A DNA stretch of 64,000 bases from Bryobacteraceae bacterium (GTDB lineage: Bacteria > Acidobacteriota > Terriglobia > Bryobacterales > Bryobacteraceae). Shown piece after piece: positions 8,012 through 16,847 of this stretch. Numbering within the stretch: the stretch's first letter is position 1; every line of letters begins with the position of its first letter. The notes under the pieces were generated by a model, which worked only from the letters and a program-made list of their open reading frames with translations, did not search any database and was not told where the DNA came from. The position numbers and the translations under genes are program-made. The stretch covers positions 1-64,000 of the forward strand of contig JAIEMJ010000047.1 in assembly GCA_019752335.1 (NCBI GenBank), read 5' to 3'.

Positions 8012-8998
8012 ATGCTGGCCTATTTGCGGGAAACTTTACGTTTGTTTGGGCACATTCAGTTGCTGCCAGTGCTCGAAAGCGGCGAGGAGACGCTGGTGGG
8101 CGGCCAAGCCGTGATGGAAGGCGTGATGATGCGCGCGCCGCACTCCTACTGCGTCGCCGTGCGCAAGAAGAACGGCGAAATCGTCACCGAGGAAGCGCCC
8201 GTGCATCGGATGTCGGAGAAGTATCCGATCTTCCGGCTGCCGGTGTTTCGTGGCGTAGGCACTTTGGTACAGGCGCTCTCGCTCGGGGTGAAGGCCTTGC
8301 AGTTTTCGGCCAATGTTTCCCTGGAAGAAGAGGGCAAGCCGAAAGAAGAGCAAACGCAGATCTCCGGCTGGGCGATGACGCTACAGATGGTCTTCTCCTT
8401 CGCCTTCTTCGCCTTCATGTACAAATACGTGCCGCTGCAACTCACCTCCTGGTTGCAGGGCCAGTATCCGGTACTGGAGAACCGGATCCTCTTCAACGGC
8501 GTCGACGGCGTGATTCGCATTGCGATCTTCCTTGGCTTCCTGTTTATCCTGTCGCGCTTCAAGGACATCCATCGTGTGTTCCAGTTCCACGGCGCCGAGC
8601 ACAAGGTCGTCTTCAATTTTGAGGCGCGTACGCCGGTGACGGTGGAGAACGCGCAGCAATTTGTCACGTGGCACCCGCGCTGCGGCACCAGCTTTCTGCT
8701 GGTGGTGATGATTGTCTCGATGGTGGTTTATATGTTCCTGCCGTTCGACTTGTTCTGGCAGAAGATGGTGTCGCGCGTAGTGCTGATTCCGGTGATCGCC
8801 GGGCTGAGCTACGAGATCATTCGCTTTGCCGCCAAGCGGCGCGGCAGCTATCTGGCTTTGTTGACCGCGCCGGGCCTGTGGCTGCAACGGATCACGACGC
8901 AGCCACCGGACGACGCAGCCGTCGGTGTGGCCATTCATGCGCTCAATGGCGCCATGGCGCTCGAAGAGAAGCAGGGCGGAGAATTGGTAATCGCCTAA
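8012..8998 (+). CDS. DUF1385 membrane protein (YqhQ-like)
   Basis: A 328-residue integral membrane protein of the DUF1385 family, biochemical role unknown. The diagnostic start of the domain, LVGGQAVMEGVMMRAPH, is near residue 30. Four hydrophobic segments follow, at about 125-148, 170-188, 226-248 and 250-268. The conserved FHGAEHKVV and TWHPRCGTSF motifs lie between them. The stop overlaps the prfA start by one base (TAATG), so translation of release factor 1 is coupled to this gene. In other phyla DUF1385 genes also lie beside prfA/prmC, so the linkage seems conserved. It opens the operon from an extended -10 promoter. Confidence 0.87.
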   Translation: MLAYLRETLRLFGHIQLLPVLESGEETLVGGQAVMEGVMMRAPHSYCVAVRKKNGEIVTEEAPVHRMSEKYPIFRLPVFRGVGTLVQALSLGVKALQFSANVSLEEEGKPKEEQTQISGWAMTLQMVFSFAFFAFMYKYVPLQLTSWLQGQYPVLENRILFNGVDGVIRIAIFLGFLFILSRFKDIHRVFQFHGAEHKVVFNFEARTPVTVENAQQFVTWHPRCGTSFLLVVMIVSMVVYMFLPFDLFWQKMVSRVVLIPVIAGLSYEIIRFAAKRRGSYLALLTAPGLWLQRITTQPPDDAAVGVAIHALNGAMALEEKQGGELVIA

Positions 8999-10068
8999 TG
9001 CAGTACGCACAGAAGCTGGACGAGATCGAGAAGAAGTATGCTCAGTTGGAGTTGAGCATGGCGGATCCGGCGGTGATCGCGGATCCGGTGGAGTATCGCC
9101 GCGTCACCAAGCTGCGCGCGGACCTCGAAGAGATCGTCATGAAGTATGGCGAATGGAAAGTGGCTTTCAAGAATTACCAGGAAGCCAAGCAGATGATCAC
9201 CGATCCGGACCTGTCGGAGATGGCGGCGGAGGAGATCTCGCGGCTGGAGCCGCAGATCGCGCGCTTCGAGGACGAATTGAAGCTGCTGATGCTGCCCAAG
9301 GATCCGAACGACGACAAGGATATCGTGCTCGAAATTCGCGCGGGGGCGGGTGGCGACGAAGCGTCGTTGTTCGCGGCCGAGCTCTTTCGCATGTACACCC
9401 GCTATGCCGAATTGCAAGGCTGGAAGGTGGAAGTGACGTCGACCAGCGAAAGCGGCGCCGGCGGCATGAAGGAAATTCTGGCGCTGATTTCGGGCAAAAA
9501 GGTCTTCGCGAAGCTGAAGTACGAAGGCGGCGTGCATCGCGTGCAGCGCGTGCCGGCCACCGAAACCCAAGGCCGCGTGCATACCTCGACGATTACGATC
9601 GCCGTACTGCCGGAAATGGACGACGTGGAAGTCCACATTGAGGCGAAGGACCTGCGCGTGGATACTTTCTGCTCGTCCGGGCCCGGTGGGCAGAGCGTGA
9701 ATACTACTTACTCCGCGGTGCGCCTAACGCATTTGCCAACCGGCGTCGTCGTCTCCTGCCAGGACGAGAAGTCGCAGATCAAGAATCGCGAAAAGGCCAT
9801 GCGCGTGATGCGTTCCCGGCTTTACGAACTCGAACTCGAAAAGCAGTTGGCCGCCTCCGGCGCCGAACGCCGCACGATGGTGGGCACGGGCGATCGGAGC
9901 GAGAAGATTCGCACGTATAACTTCAAGGACAATCGCGTCACCGACCATCGAGTGCCGGGCTTGACGCTCTATCAGCTCGACCAGATCATGCAAGGCGCGG
10001 TGGCGCCGCTGATTGAGGCCGTGAACGGCCATTTCAACGCCGAGAAGCTGAAACAGCAGTTGAACTAA
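8998..10068 (+). CDS. prfA: Peptide chain release factor 1
   Basis: Release factor 1, 356 residues, recognises UAA and UAG in the ribosomal A site and triggers peptide release. The catalytic GGQ is at 230-232 within SSGPGGQSVN, and the C-terminal TGDRSEKIRTYNF block is intact. The frame is open well upstream (to 8668), but that extension lies inside the DUF1385 gene and has the arginine-rich look of a shadow. The ATG at 8998 overlaps the preceding stop and gives the normal RF1 N-terminus (MQYAQKLDEIEKKYAQ). prmC, whose product methylates the GGQ glutamine, follows six bases later. Confidence 0.97.
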   Translation: MQYAQKLDEIEKKYAQLELSMADPAVIADPVEYRRVTKLRADLEEIVMKYGEWKVAFKNYQEAKQMITDPDLSEMAAEEISRLEPQIARFEDELKLLMLPKDPNDDKDIVLEIRAGAGGDEASLFAAELFRMYTRYAELQGWKVEVTSTSESGAGGMKEILALISGKKVFAKLKYEGGVHRVQRVPATETQGRVHTSTITIAVLPEMDDVEVHIEAKDLRVDTFCSSGPGGQSVNTTYSAVRLTHLPTGVVVSCQDEKSQIKNREKAMRVMRSRLYELELEKQLAASGAERRTMVGTGDRSEKIRTYNFKDNRVTDHRVPGLTLYQLDQIMQGAVAPLIEAVNGHFNAEKLKQQLN

Positions 10069-10074
10069 TCCGCC

Positions 10075-10914
10075 TTGACGCCGGCCATCCGCATCGACGA
10101 CGCTCTCGCCAGCGGTGTGCGCATGCTGACGGAAGCGGGTGTGCTGGCCCCCCGCCTAACCGCCGAAGTCCTGCTTTGCCACGCGCTCCATCGCGAACGC
10201 AGCTACCTGTTTGGCCACCCTGAGGATCTCCTGAGTGAAGTAGCTTGGATTCACTATGGCCGCTATTTGCATCAGCGGCTGAACGGCATGCCGACGCAAT
10301 ACATCACCAAGCGCCAGGAGTTTTATGGCCGGGAATTCGCCGTGAGCCCGGCGGTGCTGATTCCCCGGCCGGAGACCGAGCATGTCGTGGAGCGGGCGCT
10401 GGCGTTGCGGCCCGCGGGCGCGGTGGCCGACGTCGGTTGCGGGTCCGGCGCGATTGGCATTACGCTCGCGCTCGAGTGGAACAAACCCGTGTGCCTGCTG
10501 GATGTATCGTATGCGGCTTTGGCCATGGCGCAAGCGAATGCAAAGGCGCTCTCGGCGCCGGTAACGTTGGTGGCGGGCGACGTCACGTCGGCGCTGCGGA
10601 CGGGGTCGTTCGATCTGTTGGTGTCGAATCCACCGTATATTCCGTTAGGGGACGAGCCCACGTTGCAACGCGAGGTGCGGGAGCACGAGCCGCATTTGGC
10701 TTTGTTTGGTGGCCAGACCGGCGACCAGGTGTACGAGCGGCTGATCGCCGATGCCGATCGCGTTTTGCGGCCCGGAGGCTGGCTGGTACTCGAGCTGGGG
10801 TATGACCGCGAGGCCAGCGTGCGGGCCCTGGTGAACGGCTGGGGGGACGTCCGGGTGGATCCGGATTTGGCCGGCATTCCGCGCGTACTGTCGGCGAGAA
10901 AGAGGAATCAGTGA
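10075..10914 (+). CDS. prmC: Release-factor glutamine N5-methyltransferase
   Basis: A 279-residue SAM-dependent enzyme that methylates the glutamine of the GGQ motif in release factors. An N-terminal helical substrate-recognition part (about 1-95, with GMPTQYITKRQEFYG) is followed by a Rossmann methyltransferase domain: VADVGCGSGAIG for SAM binding and SNPPYIP, whose NPPY holds the target glutamine. The start is TTG at 10075, six bases after prfA. Its stop overlaps the next start in GTGA (10911-10914), so DUF1385, prfA, prmC and the DUF547 gene read as one operon. Confidence 0.95.
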   Translation: MTPAIRIDDALASGVRMLTEAGVLAPRLTAEVLLCHALHRERSYLFGHPEDLLSEVAWIHYGRYLHQRLNGMPTQYITKRQEFYGREFAVSPAVLIPRPETEHVVERALALRPAGAVADVGCGSGAIGITLALEWNKPVCLLDVSYAALAMAQANAKALSAPVTLVAGDVTSALRTGSFDLLVSNPPYIPLGDEPTLQREVREHEPHLALFGGQTGDQVYERLIADADRVLRPGGWLVLELGYDREASVRALVNGWGDVRVDPDLAGIPRVLSARKRNQ

Positions 10915-11708
10915 AGCTATTTTGGCTTTGTTTCGTGGCGCTACCGGCTTGGCCGCAAGCTTTCGACCACTCGGCTTGGGACGCCATCCTGAAGGAGAGT
11001 GTGAACGAAATCGGCGAGGTGGACTACGCCCGCTTGAAGGCCAACCCGGGTCCGTTGGCGGCTTACGTGGCGAAATTGGCGGCGGCGCGTACGGAGACGT
11101 GGCCCTCGCGCGAGGAACAACTCGCCTTTTGGATCAACGCCTACAACGCGCTCACCACGTACGGCGTCGCGAGGCAATATCCGGTGGCGTCGGTGAAGGA
11201 CCTTGGCTTTCTCTTCGGCTTTTTCCGCCGTGACGATTACACCGCGGGCGGCCGCAAACTGAGCCTGATGACGCTCGAAAACGGGATTCTCCGCGCGCGC
11301 TTCGCCGAGCCCCGGATTCACTTCGCGATTGTCTGCGCGTCGCTGAGCTGTCCGAAGCTGGCACGGACCGCGTTTACGGCGGCGAACCTGAATGCCTTGC
11401 TTGAGTCCCAGACGCGGCAGTACTTCGCGGAGCGCCGGAATCTGTCGATTGACGCGAAAGCCAACCGAGTGACATTGGCGGCGATTCTGGATTGGTACAA
11501 GGCGGACTTCGAGAAGTTCACCGGCCAATCGGCACCGCTGGCATTGCTCGATTACGCGCGGCGCTATGCGGGGGCGGAGCAGCGGGAGGCACTGGCGGCC
11601 TTGAAGTCGCCGAAGATCGGCTTTCGGGATTACGACTGGTCGATCAACGATCCGGGGTCGCGGCGGCGGGCAAAGTCAGCGGAGGAGCGCGAGTTGGCCA
11701 AGCCCTGA
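10911..11708 (+). CDS. Secreted DUF547 domain protein
   Basis: A 265-residue protein of the DUF547 family, function unknown. A signal peptide of about 17 residues (KLFWLCFVALPAWPQA) predicts export. The domain is complete: FWINAYNALTTYGV near residue 68, VKDLGFLFGFFRR, SLMTLENGILR, the CASLSCPKL cysteine block near 145, and the C-terminal ILDWYKADFEKF. The GTG start overlaps the prmC stop by four bases, so it is translationally coupled to the release-factor operon, although its location suggests a separate job. The C-terminal 30 residues are charged and probably disordered. A hairpin terminator lies just after the stop. Confidence 0.85.
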   Translation: MKLFWLCFVALPAWPQAFDHSAWDAILKESVNEIGEVDYARLKANPGPLAAYVAKLAAARTETWPSREEQLAFWINAYNALTTYGVARQYPVASVKDLGFLFGFFRRDDYTAGGRKLSLMTLENGILRARFAEPRIHFAIVCASLSCPKLARTAFTAANLNALLESQTRQYFAERRNLSIDAKANRVTLAAILDWYKADFEKFTGQSAPLALLDYARRYAGAEQREALAALKSPKIGFRDYDWSINDPGSRRRAKSAEERELAKP

Positions 11709-11713
11709 AATAG

Positions 11714-11750
11714 AAAAAGGCCCCAGGCGAGAGGCGTGCCCGGGGCCTTT
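11714..11750. terminator. Hairpin terminator shared by the DUF547 and rpmB-rpmG units
   Basis: AAAGGCCCC (11716-11724) pairs with GGGGCCTTT (11742-11750). Read on the minus strand the stem is followed by TTTTT, so it is a good intrinsic terminator for rpmB-rpmG. On the plus strand the U-run is short. Confidence 0.75.
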
Positions 11751-11769
11751 CAGGTACTGCGGCGGAATA

Positions 11770-11925
11770 CTAGATTTTGGATTCTTTGTATTCCACGTGC
11801 TTGCGGACGACCGGATCATACTTCTTTTTGAGAAGCTTATCGGTCTTAATCTTGGGATTCTTGGTGGTGGTGTAGAAGTGGCCGGTACCGGCCGTCGACA
11901 CGAGGCGAATGAGGATGCGAGGCAT
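11770..11925 (-). CDS. rpmG: 50S ribosomal protein L33
   Basis: A 51-residue ribosomal protein of the large subunit. The sequence runs [18 protein letters not shown], then TTTKNPK and [17 protein letters not shown], which is the L33 pattern. It lacks the two CxxC pairs of the zinc-binding form, so it is the C-minus type. Its ATG overlaps the rpmB stop by one base (TAATG at 11923-11927 read in reverse), which couples the two. The hairpin at 11714-11750 ends the unit. Confidence 0.93.
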   Translation of the reverse strand: MPRILIRLVSTAGTGHFYTTTKNPKIKTDKLLKKKYDPVVRKHVEYKESKI

Positions 11926-12158
11926 TAGAGGAGACCTTCCTTACGCAGGCGGGGGATCACTACGTCCGCGCCCTGCTTGTCGATAGTGCGCATGCCGCTC
12001 GTCGACAGACGGAGGCGAACGAAACGGCCTTCGCTGGGCACCCAGATCCGCTTTTCCTTCAGATTCGGCTCGAAGCGGCGCTTCGTGCGATTGTTGGCAT
12101 GCGATACCCGGTTCCCGGACATCGGCTTCTTCTTCGTCACTGGGCAAAACTTTGCCAT
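11925..12158 (-). CDS. rpmB: 50S ribosomal protein L28
   Basis: A 77-residue large-subunit ribosomal protein. The motifs are typical: [15 protein letters not shown] at the start, [15 protein letters not shown], and [15 protein letters not shown]. The ATG at 12158 is preferred to the GTG one codon upstream because AGGAG (12165-12169) then sits six bases away. rpmG follows with a one-base overlap, the common rpmB-rpmG order. About 90 bases upstream are free of genes and contain a CGCGAA/TTCGCG hairpin at 12210-12223, which may lie in the leader. Confidence 0.95.
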   Translation of the reverse strand: MAKFCPVTKKKPMSGNRVSHANNRTKRRFEPNLKEKRIWVPSEGRFVRLRLSTSGMRTIDKQGADVVIPRLRKEGLL

Positions 12159-12253
12159 CACAATCTCCTAGCAGTGTCAAAATGTTTTGAGAGCACACCT
12201 ACCAGCGAACGCGAAGGTTCGCGAGGACGTGCAGGACACGCGCAGTTCTAAGA

Positions 12254-12532
12254 TTAGCACAGGGAAACGGCGTGCGCCAAATTCAAGTTGCGAGATGGCG
12301 GTTGGGTGTGCGCGAGCTCGATCAGCCACTTGACCTGGTCGACGGAGAGGGAAGGAAAGCCTTCACGCAGTTCTTCCACGGTTTCGCCCAGGTCGTAGCT
12401 ATCCACAATGGCGTCTGGCCACAATGGCGTCAGGCAGGATGTGCGTACCCCGCAGAATGGGCCGCCCGGACACCTTACCGGGAACTCGCAAGCCGTCCAA
12501 TCGAAATCGCTCTGGGCCGCTGGCTTCGCCAT
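12254..12532 (-). pseudogene. DUF433 (antitoxin-like) gene with an out-of-frame core
   Basis: An open frame of 92 codons whose ends read as a DUF433 protein, a family that includes VapB45-like antitoxins. The first 16 residues (AKPAAQSDFDWTACE) and the segment DAIVDSYDLGETVEELREG onward fit. The middle does not: the expected core VPGKVSGRPILRGTHILPD is encoded in another frame at about 12420-12485. A short deletion before this stretch and a tandem 16-bp duplication (12403-12418 and 12419-12434, one mismatch) after it restore the frame. The protein made would lack the DUF433 core. It lies 12 bases after the GH5-like gene, and no toxin partner is visible. Confidence 0.75.
12403..12434. repeat. 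Tandem 16-bp duplication inside the DUF433 gene
   Basis: CCACAATGGCGTCTGG is followed directly by CCACAATGGCGTCAGG, with one mismatch. The added 16 bases shift the frame by one and explain why the C-terminal part of the DUF433 gene returns to the original frame. Confidence 0.85.
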
Positions 12533-12544
12533 AAGGTCGCCTTA

Positions 12545-14275
12545 CTACTGTACGCGGATGCGGACCACATTCGCCGCACGATCATCGGCGAAAACGATCA
12601 GATCCTGCTCTCCCGCCCCCGCCAAACGGTGATCGAGCAGCAATTCGACCACGTCGTTGTAGTCGTCATCTGCGCGGAAACCCGCCCGCAAGACTTGCAC
12701 GGGAATTTCCCCAATCAGGGCCCGGATGCGGGTCGCTTGGCGAAACCCCGTGGCCGGCATGCGCACGCGCGCCTGGCCATCCACCAACTGCACCGGGAGC
12801 GAACGGCAGCCAGCCTCGTCGCAAGCCGAGAGGTGAGCGGTAGTGTCGCCCGCGGTCCACTCGCCCAGGACGGGACCCCGGGCATTCATCGTGGCGGTGA
12901 AGAAGCCTGGCGCGACCGCGGAGACGATCACCTGGCCCGTCATCTCTGGCCGGCCGTCGAGGCGAACCAGATCCAAACGCGCCAAGCCGGGCGCCGTAGC
13001 CGCATCCACCAGAAAGTTCACGCTGCCGACGCCCGCATAGAACAAGGGCGCCCAACGCTCCGTTCCCTGGGCATCGGTGATGCGCACGCGCACGCCGCCC
13101 AGCGAGGTGGGCAAGGGCCATTCGTTGGCCAGCACGGGATCCGTGGTCACCTCCGCGTAGCCAATCGCAATGCCCCCTTGCGGGATTTCGATCGACCCTG
13201 CCCCCGCGCCCACGGTGATGAAATTGTCGCGCGTCATGCTCCAGCGATGGAGTTGTACTTCGAGGCCAGCACCGTTCACCGCCTCGGCGTCTGGACGGCA
13301 GGCCGGAGGCCGGTCAATCTCCGTCGGCTCCATCGCCTCCAGCCCGTGGATCAACTTGCCCGGCGTGAACGACGAGGCGGACCAGGAGATCTCGCGGGCA
13401 TCGAAGTACGTCATCTGGGACCGAATCAGCGCCGCGACCTCGCGGGGTGACTCCGGCAGGGCGTGGCAGTTAACGGAGTCCTGGTCGAGTTCCGGATCCC
13501 AGCCCATGGCAAAGACGGGGACGCGGCGAGCCAGGTTGCCGAACGCGCGATCTCGCGCGGCATCGGTCGCGTGGGCGCGGTTGTTGGGGCAGACCTCGTA
13601 AATGACGTTCGCGTCGCGCAGCATCCACGCCTCGCCGAAGCCTTCCGCCAGCAGGTCGTCATCGAAGAGCATGGCCAGAATGGGCTGCGTGGCTCCCGTG
13701 GAACGCACCGCTGCCGCCAACTCCTCCATCCCCACCAGCGGCTCGCCCGTGGAAGAGGCTCCGCCGCGCAGCCAGAAATTCCAGTCCGTAGCCGTTCGCA
13801 CGCCTGCGCGATGCCCAGGAACCCAGCGCGGATCGGGCTCCGTAAAGAGGTCAAAGGCGACACGCGGAACATCCACGAAGCGGCGGGCGCAGAGTTTCCA
13901 GAAGGCTACCGTGCTTTGCGTGGGCCGTTCGCCTTCCGCGCCCAAGATCACGAAAAGTTCCAAACGATTTGCGCGACGCACCAGTTCGGCGATGCGCGGC
14001 AGGTACTCCGGGTCACGCAAGGCGCGCTCGACGCTCACCGGCAGGCGCACGGTGTTCAGGTTGAAGCGCTGACGAATGGTGCTGAACATCGTGCCTGCGT
14101 ATGCGAGCGGCAAATCGCCGGGCGCTTCCGTACCGCGCAGGGTGATGGAGGCGCCGGTGGCGTCGACGAGACGATTTCCCGCCACGCGCAGTGGCCCTTG
14201 CACGACGGGCATCAAGGCGGGTTGGGCGGCGAGAGACGAGAGAGCCAGCGAGAACATCAGGACTTCGCGAGTCAC
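12545..14275 (-). CDS. Secreted GH5-like protein with a Solibacter-type C-terminal domain
   Basis: A 576-residue exported protein. After a signal peptide (MFSLALSSLAAQP, preceded by six residues if GTG at 14275 is used) comes a TIM-barrel-like region of about 300 residues resembling glycoside hydrolase family 5: GNRLVDATGASITLRGT, NLNTVRLPVSVE and VAFDLFTEPDP. The last 200 residues match the C-terminal domain (TIGR03437-like) frequent in Solibacter, with APLFYAGVGSVNFLVD, APGFFTATMNARG and LIGEIPVQVLRAG. I cannot confirm the two catalytic glutamates; FTEPDP may hold the acid/base. The protein may bind or cleave beta-glucans. Confidence 0.7.
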   Translation of the reverse strand: MTREVLMFSLALSSLAAQPALMPVVQGPLRVAGNRLVDATGASITLRGTEAPGDLPLAYAGTMFSTIRQRFNLNTVRLPVSVERALRDPEYLPRIAELVRRANRLELFVILGAEGERPTQSTVAFWKLCARRFVDVPRVAFDLFTEPDPRWVPGHRAGVRTATDWNFWLRGGASSTGEPLVGMEELAAAVRSTGATQPILAMLFDDDLLAEGFGEAWMLRDANVIYEVCPNNRAHATDAARDRAFGNLARRVPVFAMGWDPELDQDSVNCHALPESPREVAALIRSQMTYFDAREISWSASSFTPGKLIHGLEAMEPTEIDRPPACRPDAEAVNGAGLEVQLHRWSMTRDNFITVGAGAGSIEIPQGGIAIGYAEVTTDPVLANEWPLPTSLGGVRVRITDAQGTERWAPLFYAGVGSVNFLVDAATAPGLARLDLVRLDGRPEMTGQVIVSAVAPGFFTATMNARGPVLGEWTAGDTTAHLSACDEAGCRSLPVQLVDGQARVRMPATGFRQATRIRALIGEIPVQVLRAGFRADDDYNDVVELLLDHRLAGAGEQDLIVFADDRAANVVRIRVQ

Positions 14276-14341
14276 CTCTCAATTGTGTCTCATCGGCTCG
14301 CGCCCGTACCAACGTCCTAGTGGTACCCTAAACAAAGCAAC

Positions 14342-15169
14342 ATGACGTCCGTTGAAACCCCGTCTTTTACCGAACTCGAAGCCGTCGCGAAACGCGTCCG
14401 GCGCGACATTATTCAGATGATCACCGCGGCGAAGTCCGGGCACCCGGGCGGGTCGCTTTCGGCGGTGGAGCTTCTCGTCGGCCTGTACTTCGACCAGATG
14501 AAGCACGACCCCAAGAACCCCAAGTGGGCGGACCGGGACCGGTTCATTCTCGGCAAAGGCCACGCGGCGCCGGTGCTCTATTCGGTGATGGCCGAAGCGG
14601 GCTATGTTCCGAAGGATCAGTTGAACACGCTGCGCCAGTTGGGCTCGATCTATCAGGGCCACCCGGACGTCCGTTTCATTCCCGCGCTGGAGGCCTCCAC
14701 GGGCTCGCTGGGCGAAGGGCTCTCGGTGGGCATTGGCATGGCGTTGGCGGCGCGGCTGAATGGCTCGCCCTCGCGCACCTACGTCGTGCTCGGCGATGGC
14801 GAAATTCAAGAAGGCCAGATCTGGGAAGCGGCCATGTTCGGCAGCTTCCACAAGCTCGACAACATCGTGGCCATCGTCGACTACAACAAGATTCAGTTGG
14901 ATGGCTGGGTGAAGGACATCATGGATCTGGAGCCGCTGGGCGACAAGTGGCGCGCCTTTGGCTGGCACACGATTACCATTGACGGGCACAATCCGTCCGA
15001 AGTGCGCGGCGCCTACATTGAGGCGGCGCATACCAAGGGCAAGCCGACAGCGATCATCGCCCACACCATCAAGGGCAAGGGCGTCAGTTTCATGGAGAAT
15101 AACCCCAAGTTCCACGGCACGGCGCCGAGCGCCGACGAGTGCCAGAAAGCGCTCGCCGAATTGGCGTAA
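14342..15169 (+). CDS. Transketolase, N-terminal (TPP-binding) subunit
   Basis: A 275-residue half of a split transketolase, an enzyme of the pentose phosphate pathway that moves two-carbon units between sugar phosphates. It carries the thiamine pyrophosphate domain: AAKSGHPGGSLSAVE near residue 27, GKGHAAPVLYS near 70, and the TPP motif beginning GDGEIQEGQIWEA, ending with VDYNKIQLDG. The C-terminal half is the next gene, 15 bases downstream with AAGGA before its ATG, so they form one operon. This two-subunit form is found in many bacteria and archaea. Confidence 0.94.
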   Translation: MTSVETPSFTELEAVAKRVRRDIIQMITAAKSGHPGGSLSAVELLVGLYFDQMKHDPKNPKWADRDRFILGKGHAAPVLYSVMAEAGYVPKDQLNTLRQLGSIYQGHPDVRFIPALEASTGSLGEGLSVGIGMALAARLNGSPSRTYVVLGDGEIQEGQIWEAAMFGSFHKLDNIVAIVDYNKIQLDGWVKDIMDLEPLGDKWRAFGWHTITIDGHNPSEVRGAYIEAAHTKGKPTAIIAHTIKGKGVSFMENNPKFHGTAPSADECQKALAELA

Positions 15170-15184
15170 GGAAATACGGATCAC

Positions 15185-16150
15185 ATGCCCACGAATACGA
15201 AATACGAATTGAAGATCGGCCCCGCGACGCGCGAAGCCTTTGGCCGCGCCCTGGTGGCGCTGGGCCGCGAGAGTGAACAGGTGGTGGTGTGCGACGCCGA
15301 TTTATCGAAGTCCACGTACACGCATCTCTTCGCCAAGGAATTCCCGCAGCGCTTCATCTCCTGCGGTATCGCCGAAGCTAACATGGTGGCAATTGGCGCG
15401 GGCCTGGCCGCGGCCGGTAAGATCGCTTTTGTCGCCAGCTTCTCGGCGTTTGTGCTGAACAAGGGCTTTGAGCAATTGCGGGTGACGGCCGCTTATCCCA
15501 ACGTGCCGCTGAAAGTGGTGGGCACGCATAGCGGCATCTCGATCGGCGAAGATGGCCCGTCGCAGATGTCGATTGAGGATCTGTCGCTCGCCACGGCCCT
15601 GCCCGGCTTCGTGGTGGTGTCGCCGGCCGACGACGCTTCGATGTTCGCCCTGGTGAAGACACTGGCTTACCATCCCGCGCCGTGCTTCATCCGCGCGGGC
15701 CGCGCTAAGGCCGCGATCATCTATAACGAAGGCGACAAGTTCCCCATCGGCGGCTCAAAGACGCTGCTGGAAGGCAAGGACCTGACGATTCTCGCGCACG
15801 GTTTGATGGTGGCGGAGAGCATCCGCGCCGCCGAGGCTCTCGAAGCCGAAGGCATCTCGACGCGCGTCATCGACATGTACTCGATCAAGCCGCACGACGT
15901 GGAAGCGGTGCACAAAGCCGCGGCCGAGACGGGCGCCATCGTGGTGGCGGAAGAGCATTTGACCGACGGCGGACTCGGCGTGAAAGTCGCGCAGACCGTG
16001 GCCTTGGGCACGCCCTGCGTGATGGAATTCGTCGGCGTGCAGGACCGCTACGCGGAGAGCGGCACACCCGAGAGTTTGCTCGACAAGTATGGCTTGCTGG
16101 CGCGTGACGTCGTGGCGGCGGCCAAGAAAGTGTTGGCTCGGAAAAAGTAA
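15185..16150 (+). CDS. Transketolase, C-terminal subunit
   Basis: A 321-residue partner of the preceding gene, holding the pyrimidine-binding and C-terminal domains. Recognisable parts are CGIAEANMVAIGAGLAAAGK near residue 58, GPSQMSIEDLSLATALPG in the middle, the PCFIRAGRAKA segment, and the C-terminal domain with STRVIDMYSIKPHD and VAEEHLTDGGLG. The active site forms between this chain and the N-terminal subunit. The next gene, a sensor kinase, begins one base after the stop, so the two-component pair may be expressed from the same mRNA. Confidence 0.94.
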   Translation: MPTNTKYELKIGPATREAFGRALVALGRESEQVVVCDADLSKSTYTHLFAKEFPQRFISCGIAEANMVAIGAGLAAAGKIAFVASFSAFVLNKGFEQLRVTAAYPNVPLKVVGTHSGISIGEDGPSQMSIEDLSLATALPGFVVVSPADDASMFALVKTLAYHPAPCFIRAGRAKAAIIYNEGDKFPIGGSKTLLEGKDLTILAHGLMVAESIRAAEALEAEGISTRVIDMYSIKPHDVEAVHKAAAETGAIVVAEEHLTDGGLGVKVAQTVALGTPCVMEFVGVQDRYAESGTPESLLDKYGLLARDVVAAAKKVLARKK

Positions 16151-16151
16151 T

Positions 16152-16832
16152 TTGGCCGAGTGGAACGAAGCTTCGGGGGAAACCGCCGCTGTCACGCTGG
16201 CGGATTCCCTGGTCGCGTTGATGAACGCGCAAGAGGTACAATCGGCGCGGATCGCCCGCATCCTGCACGACGATGTCAACCAGGTGCTGAGCGCGGCGGG
16301 CCTGCATTTGGACCTCATCCGCATGGAACACGGCACGCAGGTGCCGGAACTTACGGCCAAGACCGCCGAAGTACAAAATCTGCTCGGTCAAGTCATCGAG
16401 CAGCTTCGTGAGCTAAGCTATGAGATTAACCCCGCCGTCGTCGAACGGGTGGGATTGGTGTTCGCCCTGGAACGGCTCGTCGAGCGTTACCGCAGGCAGC
16501 ACCGGGCACCCGTCCATCAGAAAATAGAACCGCGTTTGCGATTGCCGTTGCGGATTTCTTCGGCACTCTATAGAATTGCGGAAGCGGCTTTGGAGAATTC
16601 CGTAAGGCACTCCAAGGCCAATCGAATGGACGTGGTTCTTCGAGGGTCGCCCAGCTCGGTACGACTGGAAATTCGCGATGACGGTTGCGGTTTTGAGCAA
16701 ACGCAGCCGGCCGGTACAGGACTGGGGATGGCGATCATGCGCCACCACGCCGCCCTCGCCGGAGGGTCATTGAAAATAGAATCCACTGGACAAGGTACAC
16801 TTGTCTCGGTGATAGTACGGGATTGGGAATAG
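16152..16832 (+). CDS. Cytoplasmic NarL-type sensor histidine kinase
   Basis: A histidine kinase of about 226 residues with no membrane segment or PAS domain, so its input must be soluble or come from a partner. The HisKA_3 dimerisation motif is RIARILHDDVNQ with the phosphorylated histidine at about residue 39. The HATPase part has an N-box ALENSVRHSKA, G1 box IRDDGCGFE and G2 box GTGLGMAI. I chose the TTG at 16152 because it follows the transketolase stop; the frame is open upstream inside that gene, and an ATG at 16221 is an alternative. The response regulator follows 15 bases later. Confidence 0.87.
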   Translation: MAEWNEASGETAAVTLADSLVALMNAQEVQSARIARILHDDVNQVLSAAGLHLDLIRMEHGTQVPELTAKTAEVQNLLGQVIEQLRELSYEINPAVVERVGLVFALERLVERYRRQHRAPVHQKIEPRLRLPLRISSALYRIAEAALENSVRHSKANRMDVVLRGSPSSVRLEIRDDGCGFEQTQPAGTGLGMAIMRHHAALAGGSLKIESTGQGTLVSVIVRDWE

Positions 16833-16847
16833 GCAAATAAAAACAAG

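Noticed and set aside
8668-8997. Upstream extension of the prfA reading frame
   Set aside because: It lies inside the DUF1385 gene in another frame and has an arginine-rich shadow composition; the ATG at 8998 gives the normal RF1 N-terminus.
12272-13450. 392-codon plus-strand frame opposite the GH5-like gene
   Set aside because: Shadow of the minus-strand gene, rich in Arg, Gly and His with no recognisable domain.
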